Positions 32,467-45,080 of a stretch of 64,000 nt of DNA are shown piece after piece. Within the stretch, counting starts at the first letter, position 1; each line of letters opens with the position of its first letter. A model generated the notes under the pieces. It saw only the letters and a list, made by a program, of their open reading frames with translations. It ran no database searches and was not told where the DNA came from. A program made the translations under genes and the position numbers. The DNA comes from Patiria pectinifera (lineage: Eukaryota > Echinodermata > Asteroidea > Valvatida > Asterinidae), in contig CM057141.1 in the NCBI GenBank assembly GCA_029964075.1, positions 8,804,001 to 8,868,000 on the forward strand, read 5' to 3'.

Positions 32467-33500
32467 TTTTCAAATACCAAGACAAGTACAGGCTTAAATG
32501 TTAACTTTTCCATTACATGGAGCATGTATGACGTACATCGGAGGGCGCATGAGAGTGTCAACAAAACATTTTAACAGGTTTAATTGAAACGTAACCGCTG
32601 TTGCCAGATCTTTGGGAGTTGTTTCATTTAATAGAGATATCAACTTCTGCTTAAAATAATGGGTAATTTTGCGAAAGCACAGGTATAGCATGAGCTGGTG
32701 AATTGAGAACAAAAAAAGACATAAAGTGCATATCAGTTTTCCGGTTTCAAGCTACATATTTAATTGAATCTAAAGGAGCAGTGGGTGGGAGAGCTGTTGA
32801 GGTCAAATATTGTAAAAAGTTGTGCACTTTTGAGACTAAGCATAAAACTTTGTACGTTGGTTCTTCATACAATTAATACAATGATTGGATGCGAGAAAAA
32901 TATTCATATTTGCCCTATGGTGACTTTCGAGGGCTCAATTTACTCAGTATACCCAGTTTGTTGATATTTAAAGATGTATATCATTCAAACCGAGCTTTTC
33001 CATGACCCATATCTGATCTTACTTCAAGAATTCTTACCATGATATGAATTTTCAAAGGTAGGGAAAGTTCAAAGCTGGTGAAGTTATGGGCGTCCCTAGG
33101 ATTTTTTTTCTAGAGGGGCCCAGCACTTTCCCCCCCCAAAAAAAATGCCTGTATTTTTCCAGCTTATTTTCGATTTGTTATTTTTCGAGAGGTGAGAGGT
33201 CAGCGGGCTTTGGCTTTATACATGTATACCCATTTTCTACTATTACTTCGAAATGCAAACTTTTCATGTCCCAAAACGAAATAAAGAAACAGAAATTAAT
33301 TTTGACTATTGTTCTATACAGGATCTTATGAATTCAGACCCAAAGACGAATTTGTTATTTAGAGCATCTGATCCCCATGTCCTCTGTTTTAATGCCCGGT
33401 GACGCAGGTGCAACAGAGCATACATGTATACATTGTACTGCTTTGATTCCGTGCAAAGGTCATAAATCAGAAGTTGTGAAGAATAAAAATTATTGTATTA

Positions 33501-33586
33501 AACACTCTGTTTAAAACCGGTGTGAGTCTGGATGGGTGATAATTACCCTCACCATCCAGACTCACACCGGTTTTAAACAGAGTGTT
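33501..33586. repeat. Perfect 35-bp palindrome arms
   Basis: The arm beginning AACACTCTGTTTAAAACCGG (33501-33535) is exactly complementary to 33552-33586, with a 16-nt AT-rich loop. The perfect identity suggests a young MITE or a recent inverted duplication. Target duplications are not clear. Confidence 0.85.
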
Positions 33587-35019
33587 ATAATACCTCCGGA
33601 ACACACATTTATTCCCTTATTGAAGAACCTATTAACACTTATCGCAAAGAGAAGGGGTTTGCCCCAGTGCTTCTGTCAGTGGCTGCAATATGGCGCAGCA
33701 GCACCTTGTAAACCCTTATAAAGGTGATACAAAATGGGTCTCACATTTTTCATAAACTTCATTTACCTGTTCTCAGTGCCTTGAGTACCTAATTGTTGGT
33801 AGATAAAGGCACTATATATTGGGGTATTTGAATTGGCTAGTCTTGTCTTATAGTTATCCGGTGGTGGACGTTGGTACCACGAGCAGATATGTGATGTCAC
33901 ACAATGAAATAAAAAATAAGGTCCACGCTCAGCATTGAGAAAAATACATGTATGTTTAAGAATTACCTTTCAAACTATAGTTCATATCAACAGCTGAACA
34001 TGAAAAAAAGAAGATCTCCGAGTCCGTATGAATATGATATTTCGCCTCTGGGACCATATGATCGTGCTATTTCAGATGTATTTTGCCTAGCAGCCGCTTT
34101 ACTCCTTAGCAACAACCCCTCATAACCTGAGTAACTTAGTTACAATTTATCTGCTCCGGCTAAATAAATATAATTATTCCATTATTGACACCAGGGGTGT
34201 TATTTAATCACATAAACGTGCTTAGAAATTTGTCAGGGTAGTAAAACAAAAGTTCCTTAGCAAAGGACCCATGAAGTGAGTAGACCAACATATATTCTTT
34301 GAGGTTTGAAGAATGGTTTCAAATTTAACTAGTGGTACACCTTGACACAAAATGAGGCCACATTGCGCTCAAATAAACATTTGCCCCATTTGAGTCCCGC
34401 TATATTTGGCCTTGGATGAGAGCTGATGTTTGCACTTATAGAAAATGTGAAAAGTGTGCATGGGGGAATTCGCCTATGAAGAGGATACCAGGAAGAAAAT
34501 TCATGTAGTTTATTCATTAAAGAGGGTTGCTTTGGACATTGCTGGCTCTTTGCCTGAAACCCAAGATGGTAATTGCAGGCTTCAAAGGAGTAGGTGAATT
34601 ATTTCACAGAGTGTCTTGTGGCTAACACTAGCTGTTGCCAAGAAATTACATAGATTATTCAGACTACGTGTCCTGACAGAATAACATTCGGACTAAGACA
34701 GACATTTTGGCTGTATTCACTGAGGTATGTAATATTTCGGGTATACATAAAACAAGAAACACTCCATATAACCCCATAATTAACGTCAAAGCAGGTTGTT
34801 CTTAGTGTAGTGCCAGAATATCAACCATTTCTGTTCCTGCATGACGCCATACCTTCCATAGAAGGGGAGCTTTTTGGTCTCTCAATGACTGCCTTCATGA
34901 AATGTTTCAGCACCCATCCGTCCATGCACCCCAGCACCTAATTCTGTTGAAGGCTCAGCATGTACAAGTATTTGTCATCATCTGGTAAGGAGAGTGGTGC
35001 AGTGCAACTTGCGAGATCC

Positions 35020-35052
35020 TCCAAGGCAGGCTTGAAGACAGCCTTGGAGGAG
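35020..35052. repeat. Small hairpin, 10-bp arms
   Basis: CCTCCAAGGC and GCCTTGGAGG around a 13-nt loop. Isolated, with no associated feature. Confidence 0.6.
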
Positions 35053-35398
35053 GTTTCTACATAAAGAACTTGATTAATTAAACAAGTTCAATGAGTCCAC
35101 ATGTACAAGGTTGAGAAGTGATAACCAACCCAACTTTGTCACCGAATGAACTTTCAACAAGTTGTATTTGTTTTGGAGATTGAAAGTTAAATTACCAAGA
35201 TACTCTGTCTTCAATTTGTGGAATTTTGGTGTTTAATTGATTAATCTGTGGTCGAAAAGGTGAATATTTAGGTAAATAATCTGTCTAAGTCTGTCTGTGA
35301 ATAGATGTATAGCTTTTTGGACACTTCCAGGGGACCAATTTACTGCTGGCTATTGCTTCACTGGAGGGAGAATGCGGAGGTCTGGATACACTGCTATG

Positions 35399-35468
35399 TT
35401 AACCATACCATATATGGATAATAAGCCATAATATTATCCATATATGGTTAACCATATATGGATAATAA
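35399..35468. repeat. Clustered palindromes of 'CCATATATGGATAATA'
   Basis: Three alternating-orientation copies of ATTATCCATATATGGTTAA-type sequence lie within 70 bp, so the segment can fold in more than one way. Each unit contains CCATATATGG, which fits the SRF/MADS CArG-box consensus CC(A/T)6GG. Confidence 0.7.
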
Positions 35469-36220
35469 TCAGGATGGGGTAAAGGTATATAAACAAGTTT
35501 GTTGTTTGCACCTCTTATGAAGGACTAAATCTTTGCTGCACTCGCAAAATGCAACAAATCTTAATAGAAAACCAATTTTTCTTTTGGTCCAGGAACAATT
35601 TGATCAAGTTTCAAAGCAAAATGTTGTTTTTTGACTTATTTATCTTTGCCAAAAAACCTGAGCTCAGATTGTATTTGTTCTCACCATGGCAAAAGTCACC
35701 TCGCTAGCAGGGGCAAAAGGGATCATACTCTGGTTTTCACCACAGTGTGGAAAAAGGTGCGCGCAATGCAATGGGACAAAACGTAAGCATTTTATGTTGT
35801 CACGAAGTGCAAAAACTTTCATAAATTAATCACTGTTTAATTAAGAAAGAATGTTCTATGACTATAAATTTAGCAAAGAGTAAAGCATGAGCTGTTGGAT
35901 AGTGCATAATGTTTCCAAATTCTGTTACTGTAAAGTGGTTGAAAACATTTTGGGAAAAAGGATTAACTTCAACAGCGATTTTCTCGATATGAACTTTATT
36001 CCAGATTCGGAGGTTTTGGCCACTTTGTTGGCGGCTGCATTTGCAAACTTTGAAATCTCACTTTGAAATGCTAAAATGATTAATATTTCACAAACGTAAT
36101 ATTCAATGTGATCGGTCCTCTGCTCATTACTGAAAACCAAAAACACATACTTTTCAGGTTCTGCTCAACTATAATTTAGAAGATTTTGGCAACAACAAAA
36201 AAATGAAGATATGGCATATC

Positions 36221-36251
36221 ACCAACCGATAATGTAATATTATCGGTTGGT
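36221..36251. repeat. Perfect 13-bp-arm palindrome
   Basis: ACCAACCGATAAT and ATTATCGGTTGGT with a 5-nt spacer, flanked by ATATC and GTGATA. Confidence 0.75.
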
Positions 36252-36949
36252 TTAGTGATACGTTATCCGTTTGTTACTAAATTACGAGTTGTTACAAGAA
36301 TTCTCATCAACGAGTAGTTCTCTCATCTAGTCCTGGTCTTCCTCAGCACCATGCTCTGTGATTCAGGATTCTCAGACCATAGGCTGAGTAAAGATACCTT
36401 TTTTCCCATCCTCATCAGCCTTTTTCTACCCAGTCTAACACACCCAGAAGCTCAATGAGCTGTATGTTCTGTGGTGGTCATCTGTATACTTTCATATAAA
36501 GTACCCGGTATAGATGAACTTCTTGGGAATAAAAAGTGTTTTCCAAAAAAGTAGAGCTTAAAGCCAAATTTGCCTCTATCATTTTCACTGCTCATCCATG
36601 GGCCATCAGCTACTAGTCTGCAACACTAATTCAACAGTCTACATCTAAAAACTTGATTTATTACCACAGTGTTACACTAGCCACGCACTAGCTAACAAAC
36701 TAAATATCGATCAAACTACTCCAATAATGGGAAATTATATGAATATTAAATTGAGTAATCGAAAAAAAATACCTAAAATGTTCCCGATGTCCCCTCTGAA
36801 TCTTTGTGCCATTGGATACTAACTCCATGTAGCGAGATAGCAATTTGAAATTAATGGCCATTTTAACATTTCCGTATTAACCCGCCAAGGAAAACAACAA
36901 ACATACAACTTGTTTGCAATTATATCAGTGTAAATATAAACAGAGGCTA

Positions 36950-37460
36950 TGGCCCCAATATAGAATTAGGATCTCAAGGTATACAAGGGCAGTAGTACCA
37001 TCAAGCCTACTTTACTCAACCGAAACATACACATTTTATCAACATCATATCGAGAAGCTAAATCAGGTTCAACTTCATCACTTTTGTGCTATTCTCAACA
37101 TCAAGTGGTGAGACCACAACACCAACACCGAAGTCCTTAGAAGGGCAGGTATGATCAACATTAAGTCCATGCTGCTCGCAAGACAGCTATGTTGGAGTTT
37201 TCATCTTGTCCATATGACATCTGCCTACCAAAAGCGATCTTCTACAGGAAACTAGCTCATGGGCTACGTACGTTACAAGGACTGCTTGAAACGGCACCAT
37301 CAAGCAGCTAGTTTACCACTCACCAGCTGGGAAAACTCAGGAAAACATGGCACTCACTCATCAAGAAAGGGGTCCCTGGTAGCCAAGAAATCCTGGAAAC
37401 AAGCAGTAGAGGAAAGGAGGATGCGAGAAGCCATCTTTCCAATGCAGACACTGTGACTTG
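36950..37460 (+). pseudogene. LINE C-terminal fragment
   Basis: Plus-strand frames read SRYTRAVVPSSLLYSTETYT, HHIEKLNQVQLHHFCAILNI and KW, then NTEVLRRAGMINIKSMLLAR with QLCWSFHLVHM, and RYKDCLKRHHQAASL. This is the 'Y.AVV..TLLYG.ETW......LN..H...LR.IL.IKW.D...N.EVL.RAG' block after the RT of many LINEs (RTE/CR1-like). Multiple stops; the RT is not present. Confidence 0.75.
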
Positions 37461-38457
37461 CTGTTATCAGCCAGGATTGGCAACTATGCACATGAGAAGT
37501 CATACCAACTCAAGCTACTATATATGACCAAAATTATCATGAACATTACATCAACCCCTAGAATCATTCATTCATTTCTAGTTAAGCTTGTACCATTCTG
37601 AGCAGCAATGTCATTCATTGCTTATAGGAATCTGATCTATAAATAAAGGCACTTATGCAACGTTAATTAATCTGTAAACATTTACACCTTTGCCAATACT
37701 GATACATTATTGGTTGATTTTTGATGCGTTTTCAGTTGAAACAGTATCCTTTCTTAGGTGATACATATGGTTAGACATTTGATTTTGATTATTTTTTTTT
37801 ATTACATTACCCCTGTACACGTGATACATTATCAATTTTCAATTTTCTGTCAGTCAATTTTTGCTACATTATCACTTAGTGACACAATATCGTTCAATGT
37901 GTGTGACATTATCAGTTAGTGATATGTTTATCCTTTGGTTAATACATTAATCAGTTGTAACAACTCCTTATCATACTGTCCTGTCTTAGGCCCCTTACCA
38001 AATGTAATAGGGGCGGGGTCCACATTGTAATGAAACTCTTCTTTTGCTCTGGGGTGCTCCACACAAAGAGGGAAGGGGTACGAAAATCAAGGGGGGGGGA
38101 ACTGAGGCTTTTTCCTGTTTGTGACTTTGATTCTTGGGTTTGTGAGATCCTTGTTGGTTAATTATATTAAAATGCCATTTTTGTGTTTCCTTAGACCAAT
38201 TTGACAACCAGGGTAGCTAGAAAGATGGGATAGGAATCAGAAGAAAAATATGATTGCCCAAATTCTCCACTTTATGCATGTTCTCCTCCTTAGTTGTTCG
38301 GTTTGAAATGGTAAAAGTGACTTTTTGTGCAAGTGTACAGACATCGAAGTAAAATGTTGGAAAAACAAAAAAGGCTCACAACAAACGAACAACAAAACAA
38401 AGCAAGTAAATTTAAAAACAAAAAATCTTTTTTTTTTTTATAATGTCTGTTTGACAG
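37461..38457 (+). other. Formin intron end, AT-rich
   Basis: About 37681-37945 has loosely repeated 'GATACATTATCA.TT' and 'ACATTATCA(C/G)TTAGTGA' phrases, a degenerate repeat. The intron ends at TTTGACAG (38457). Confidence 0.5.
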
Positions 38458-38680
38458 GAGAATGTCCAAGATGAAGACTCACCAGCCATATCATAAGAAA
38501 GAGGGTAGAACACACATTGAAAGAGTAATTGAACAGTCATGCAGTGATGCCGATTCTGAGAAAAAGGTCATGAAAGGAGGAAGTGTAGATGATACTTCTA
38601 ATCATGTCGCCACCCTGAGGAAAGCATTCAGTTCAGACGACAGCAAGCCATACAGTAAGCATGGGCAAGAAATACTTAAG
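38458..38680 (+). CDS. Formin exon: linker between FH2 and PH
   Basis: Acceptor TTTGACAG and donor GTATGT (38681). The first base completes Arg, then 74 residues beginning RMSKMKTHQPYHKKEGRTHI and ending SKHGQEILK, phase 0 at the end. It is rich in Lys, Ser, Asp and Glu with no domain I recognise. Its basic start directly after FH2 is where other formins carry actin-binding tails, which is an inference only. Confidence 0.78.
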
Positions 38681-40523
38681 GTATGTATCTTGTTAGCTCA
38701 TACATAGTATTTAGAGGGGTCAATTTCCTTTTATAAATAAAGTCACTTCTGTGCATATGTCCCTGGAGAGCAACATTCCCTTCTCTACACTCGATAACCT
38801 CATCCCAAATTCCTTGTGGTTTGCCAACCGTACGTGTTGTTCCTTTTTGTTTATTCCTTTTTTAATCCCTTTTAGTTCTACCCTCTTAAAATGCAAGAGT
38901 AAATTATAACACTGCATCAGTGGGTGAGGAAGAAAATGTGAGTGGATGTCAGACTTGATTGACCCAAATTTTTATCTTAAGTTCAAAGGCCATACAAGGT
39001 ATGTATTTGTATTTGGTTATTATGTGGAGGAATCTGTCCCAAATTAATGTGTCAAAGTTTGAATATTAAGAAGTTAACTTTAAAGTTAAACGTCTTTGCT
39101 GAATTTTCATATAATGATTCTCTTGGAAAGTATAGCAAAACCTTTAGAGCACTCTCCAGTCAATCTGGGTTTCCTTAAAAAAAATGGTTTTCTCCTGTGT
39201 CACCCACATATGCCGAAATTCTTTCTCTGTGTATATTTCCAGTTGAACAATGTATAAGGTAAAACAGTGCTCACCTTCACGTTGGTGGTGCCGAATTTTC
39301 TGAGGTTCCTTTCGTCAGAGCTTGTTGGCAACTGCTGCATTGTGCTGGTTAAATATATTCGGATACCGGTATATATTTCTAGTTATATACTTCCAGTTAT
39401 ACACAATTATTTCAGACTTCATCCGGCATAAAGTATTCATATACAGATTGATACAGGCAGCTTCGCATAGAGCTTGTTAAAATAGCATAAAAGTCATAAA
39501 AATGGTCATAAGAATGTCATTAAATGATCATAAAAATTGAAAAACATCCTGCAAAATGGCACTGTATATGGATTTTGTAGGGTATCTACATGCACATGTT
39601 CTGTCTGAATCTAACACAGATTATGACAATATCTGTTGCTTCCCAGTCCATTTTGGGGTGCTCAAAACTGTAGAACTTCTTTTTAAAACAATGTTCCTGA
39701 TATTTGGGTTTCCTCTTCTTCTTTTTTTAACTCACTCTGTATATGCCTCACTTTGATTTTCTATATCAATTTATGCTACCTTACCGATCATGTATTTTAA
39801 CCAAAAATGTTGGACTTAAAGCATGGAACAACAGTTTTACGGGAAATGTTGCACAAAAAAATCTCATCAGGCCCAAAAATGAACATCTTAGAGGGACGAT
39901 GTATGAGTTTCTTTTGTAGGAATGGCCCCTGAGACAATTAGGAAAAGTTTGACTCAGAGCTACAACATGTCCTCATGTTTACAGATGGACATATCGTTAC
40001 AGACGCTTATGGTCTGTTAGGATTTGTTTAACGATCAGGATCTCACACATTGATGGTTAAACAATTCAAAATTACCTTTTAGTCACTAAAAATGCTATGA
40101 AACATTGAGTCAACGTTAACATTAGGTTCATTAAAAGTAACATAGAAATCGTCAAAAATGGTGGCAAAATAATCCTTAAAACTTAAAAAGCCTTATTTTT
40201 GTTTGTTTAATCATTAATAATTTTCTTAAAAGATACAGAGAACAATTTATTCCCTGTACTCTTGTTTAAAATTTTGCATACAGTAGCTTTTCCATTCCAA
40301 AAAGTACACAACATAAGTAGTTTTCGAGTTATATAAGCATAATATAACTGCATTAAAGGGAAATTAAATAAATGGATTTGGAGGATTAGTATGTTATAGC
40401 AAATATTGTTAAACTGACTTGCTTCACGTTTTGGGTTCGGAGATGCTGGGAAATCCAAGAAAACCAACCATATTCTTGTAGTCTGGTACCCTGACCCCAC
40501 TTAAGATGAGGCGGAGCAATTTA
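38681..40523 (+). other. Formin intron, no other feature
   Basis: Starts GTATGT. I see no coding sequence or defined repeat before the hAT element at 40524. Confidence 0.6.
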
Positions 40524-40986
40524 CAGTGTTGTAGTCGAGACCGGATAGTCCGAGACCGAGACCAAGACCGAGACCTGAAGATTCGAGACCGAGACCGAGA
40601 CCGAGACCAGCCCCTTCAAGGCAGACCGAGACCAATATGGTCCGAGACCGAGACCGAGACCGAGACCGCTGATAATAAATAACAATAGTCGAAATTAAAA
40701 AAACAAGACACGTTATTATAGTTGAAAAATGTAACCTTTCTATTCACAAAGAATACAGACCAAAATTTTGACCGGTGGCAATGTTGACAAATTGATACAT
40801 GACACCTTACTTGAGCAAAAAGTAGTATGGGCTTTGACATGTTGTCTGCACCCAATCGTGACAAAAGTAAAAAGTTAAAGGTAGATGTTTCATCTGTTAT
40901 AGGAACTGGGATCCTAAACTCCACAGTCACCCCCTTGGTTTTTCAGCTATGACTTCTAACGGATATTTAAAGATGCAATTTTAATT

Positions 40987-41016
40987 AGCTGTTCCCAATT
41001 TCAATTGGGAACAGCT
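40987..41016 (+). repeat. Element-end hairpin, TTCCC type
   Basis: AGCTGTTCCCAATT and AATTGGGAACAGCT with a 2-nt spacer, followed by CTTGTTTT. It looks like the 5' end of a Helitron-like unit truncated by its neighbour. Confidence 0.7.
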
Positions 41017-41050
41017 CTTGTTTTCGTTAAAGTTTTTTTTTTTCCTTTTT

Positions 41051-42409
41051 AGCTGTTTCGGTGTACACACCGAAACAGCTCTTGTTTCTGTTATTTTTTT
41101 TTTTCTCTTTTATTTTTCAGACTTTTTTCTCATAGGATAACACGTGTTTTCGTTCTACAAGTCACTTTTGGCTTTTTTTCAAATCCTATCGACTTCAAAC
41201 CTGGCACACACTTAGACCATCATCTGAAGATGTGTGCCGAAACTTTTCGTCATGCTGACGTCATCACATGATTTATTATAGAATTTTGAATATTAAATTT
41301 TTCCCATAGACTTTGTACACAGAGATTTTTTTAAAAATGTCAAATTTTCAGATGGCATTTTCGACTCTTTGCCAGTAATTCATTTACACCAATCTTTGTC
41401 CAAGCAAAGACTCTAATTCAAACAACATTGTGTAATGATGACGTCATGATGACGTCATCCGGTGTTTATTTATAGTCAATTAAATTGTGACACTTTTAAT
41501 ATTTAAAAATGCATAAGAAATCAACCGTACGCGTCCGCAGCATTCTGTTGCCGGCAAGTGGTAGAGTAGGTTGAGGTCTTTATTTCATTCAGTGTGCGTG
41601 AAATCACGTGACCCTTGCTTCCGGTCGAAAAAGGCCCAAACCGGAAGTGGCTTATTATTTAAAAGTGGTAACAGATATGAACTTGCTTTTAACGGTGTTA
41701 GTCTCTTGGCTGATAGTATTCTTCAAATCATCTACCGATGACGTCATGCAATCTTCGAGCGCCCTCTAGCGACAGGTTAAAAAATTTCAAAAATGTATTT
41801 TGAATAGATGTCTGTGGCCAAGTTTGTCGGAATCGCCTAAATATTGGTGTATAGAATGACCTTGACCCACTTAAGACGTGTGCGAAGTTTAAGGTGCATG
41901 ACGTCATCAGACCGGAAGTTATAATGAAAAGACTCTTTTTCCTTAGAAAATTCCTGAAAAATCAACCATGGCAGTTTTTGTATTAGTTTTTACTTTAATT
42001 GTCTATTTAAGGGTAGGTCTAAAACATTTCAAAGCTTCGAGGCAATAAGCAAACTTGGACATGCCCTGCGCACGCTTAAAACTTCAGGTTGACAATAACT
42101 CTGCTTTAAAACATGCACAGTCCACAATGTACATGTACATGCATGTACGTTGTACATATCGTATGTCAGTCAGCCTGCGCGCAGCGCACGTGTTGCTGAG
42201 GTCAAATCCTGTCCACGGTGACCGTTTTAGCCGATTTCCGGCTAACTTTGACAGATTTTATGTTCATGCATAGTCAGGGACGTAGGATAGACACTCATTG
42301 TATAGAATACGCATGTACATGTTCATTCGCCCTGGATGAAACTCCTTTACGGCAGTCATTAAGAAAACGATCGAAACAGCTCAGTGTTTGTCCACAAACA
42401 CATTTCTAG
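41051..42409 (+). mobile_element. Helitron/Helentron-like unit 1
   Basis: The 5' end is a perfect hairpin AGCTGTTTCGGTGT/ACACCGAAACAGCT (41051-41080) followed by CTTGTTT and a T-rich tract. The 3' end has CGAAACAGCT (42372-42381), complementary to the 5' end, then hairpin GTGTTTGT/ACAAACAC (42384-42401) and ATTTCTAG (42409) before T. A subterminal inverted repeat, 3' hairpin and terminal CTAG fit Helitron/Helentron anatomy. No Rep/helicase ORF, so it is non-autonomous. The body contains five TGACGTCA palindromes. Confidence 0.65.
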
Positions 42410-43754
42410 TTTTTTTTTTTTTTTTTTTTTTTAGCTGTTCCCATAGGTTTTGTACACGTTTTTATTCTACAAGCCACTTTGGCAATTATTTTAAATCCGA
42501 TCAACTTTAAACTCAGCATAGTTATTAAGCATCATCTGAAGATGTGTGCCGAAACTTTTCGTCATGATGACGTCATCACGTGATTTATTATAGAATTTTG
42601 AATATTTAATTTTTCCCATAGACTTTGTACACAGAATTTTTTTTTTTAAATGTCGATTTTCAGAGGGCATTTTCAACTCTTTGCCAGTAATTCATTTACA
42701 CCAATCTTTGTCCAAGCAAAGACCCTAATTCAAAAAACATTGTGTAATGATGACGTCATGATGACGTCATCCGATGTTTATTTATAGGCAATTGAATAGT
42801 GACACTTTTAATATTTAAAAATGCATAAGAAATCAACCGTACGCGTCCGCAGCATTCTGTTGCCGGTAAGTGGTAGAGTAGGTTGAGGTCTTTATTTCAT
42901 TCAGTGTGCGTGAAATCACGTGACCCTTGCTTCCGGTCGAAAAAGGCCAAAACCGGAAGTGGCTTATTATTTTAAAGTGGTAATAGATATGAACTTGCTT
43001 TTAACGGTGTTAGTCTCTTGGCCGATAGTATTCTTCAAATCATCTACCGATGACGTCATGCAATCTTCGAGCGCCCTCTAGCGACAGGTTGAAAATTTAT
43101 AAAAATGTATTTTGAATAGATGTCTGTGGCGAAGTTTGTCGGAATCACCTAAATATTAGTGTATATGATGACCTTGACCCACTTAAGACGTGTGCGAAGT
43201 TTAAGGTGTATGACATCATCAGACCGGAAGTTATAATGAAAAGACCCTTTTTCCTTAGAAAATTCCTGAAAAATCAACCATGGCAGTTTTTATATTAGTT
43301 TTTACTTTAAATGTCTATTGAAGGGTAGGTCTAAAACATTTGAAAGCTTCGAGGCAATAAGCAAACTCGGACATGCCCCGCGCACGCTTAAAACTTCAGG
43401 TTGATAATACCTCTGCTTTGAAACATGCACAGGACGTCCACAATGTACAGTACATGTACATGTACATGCACGTACGTTGTACATATCGTATGTCAGTCAG
43501 CCCGCGCACAGCGCACGTGTTGCTTAGGTCAAATCCTGTCCACAGTGACCGTTTTAGCCGATTTCCGGCTAACTTTGACAGATTTTATGTTCATGCATGG
43601 TCAGGGACGTATTATTGATAAAAACAAATCATAATGCGGAAAAGCCCTATCTTCTGTTGCAAACAGACATAGATCTCTACTGATATGTCTATGGGTCCAA
43701 CAGATAATCAATATTGGGAACAGCTCTGTGGTTGTTCACAACCACAATTTCTAG
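42410..43754 (+). mobile_element. Helitron/Helentron-like unit 2
   Basis: Begins exactly where unit 1 ends, with a T-run then AGCTGTTCCCATAGG. It is collinear with unit 1 over ~1.3 kb with few differences. It ends TGGGAACAGCT, hairpin GTGGTTGT/ACAACCAC (43728-43745), AATTTCTAG (43754). The end repeats are of the TTCCC type instead of the TTTCG type. Four TGACGTCA sites. Confidence 0.65.
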
Positions 43755-45080
43755 TTTCTTTTTCCACTTTTCCCCATAGGTTTTGTACACGTTTTTATTC
43801 TACAAGCCACTTTGGCAATTATTTTAAATCCGATCAACTTTAAACTCAGCATAGTTATTAACCATCATCTGAGGATGTGTGCCGAAACTTTTCGTCATGA
43901 TGACGTCATCACGTGATTTATTATAGAATTTTGAATATTTAATTTTTCCCATAGACTTTGTACACAGAAATTTTAAAAAAAATGTCAATTTTCGGGGGCA
44001 TTTTCGACTCTTTGCCAGTAATTCATTTACACCAATCTTTGTCCAAGCAAAGACCCTAATTCAAACAACATTGTGTAATGATGACGTCATGATGACGTCA
44101 TCCGGTGTTTATTTATAGGCAATTAAATTGTTACACTTTTAATATTTAAAAATGCATAAGAAATCAACCGTACGCGTCCGCAGCATTCTGTTGCCAGCAA
44201 GTGGTAGAGTAGGTTGAGGTCTTTATTTCATTCAGTGTGCGTGAAATCACGTGACCCTTGCTTCCGGTCGAAAAAGGCCAAAACCGGAAGTGGCTTATTA
44301 TTTGAAAGTGGTTATAGATATGAACTTGCTTTTAACGGTGTTAGTCTTTTGGCTAATAGTATTCTTCAAATCATCTACCGATGACATCATGCAATCTTCG
44401 AGCGCCCTCTAGCGACAGGTTGAAAATTTTCAAAAATGTATTTTGAATAGATGTCTGTGGCGAAGTTTGTCGGAATCGCCTATATATTGGTGTATATGAT
44501 GACCTTGACCCACTTAAGATGTGTGCGAAGTTTAAGGTGTATGACGTCATCAGACCGGAAGTTATAATGAAAAGACCCTTTTTCCTTAGAAAATTCTTGA
44601 AAAATCAACCATGGCAGTTTTTATATTAGTTTTTACTTTAATTGTCTATTTAAGGGTAGGTCTAAAACATTTCAAAGCTTCGAGGCAATAAGCAAACTCG
44701 GACATGCCCCGCGCACGCTTAAAACTTCAGGTTGACAATACCTCTGCTTTAAAACATGCACAGGACGTCCACAATGTACATGTACATGCACGTACATTGT
44801 ACGTTGTACATATCGTATGTCAGTCAGCCCGCGCCGACGCATGTGTTGCTGAGGTCAAATCCTGTCCGCAGTGACCGTTTTAGCTGATTTCCGGCTAACT
44901 TTGACAGATTTTATGTTCATGCATAGTGATAGTCTGGGACGTTGATAAAAACAAATCATAATGCGGAAAGCCCTATCTTCTGTTGCAAACAGACACAGAT
45001 CTCTACTTATATGTCTATGGGTCCAACAAATAATCAATATTGGGAACAGCTCTGTGGTTGTTCACAACCACAATTTCTAG
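43755..45080 (+). mobile_element. Helitron/Helentron-like unit 3
   Basis: Head-to-tail with unit 2. The 5' AGCTGTTCCC is degraded to CACTTTTCCCC before ATAGG. The body is collinear, and the 3' end TGGGAACAGCT, hairpin GTGGTTGT/ACAACCAC (45054-45071), AATTTCTAG (45080) is the same as in unit 2. Units 2 and 3 share the ending phrase CTACTGATATGTCTATGGG (with small changes), absent from unit 1. Confidence 0.65.
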
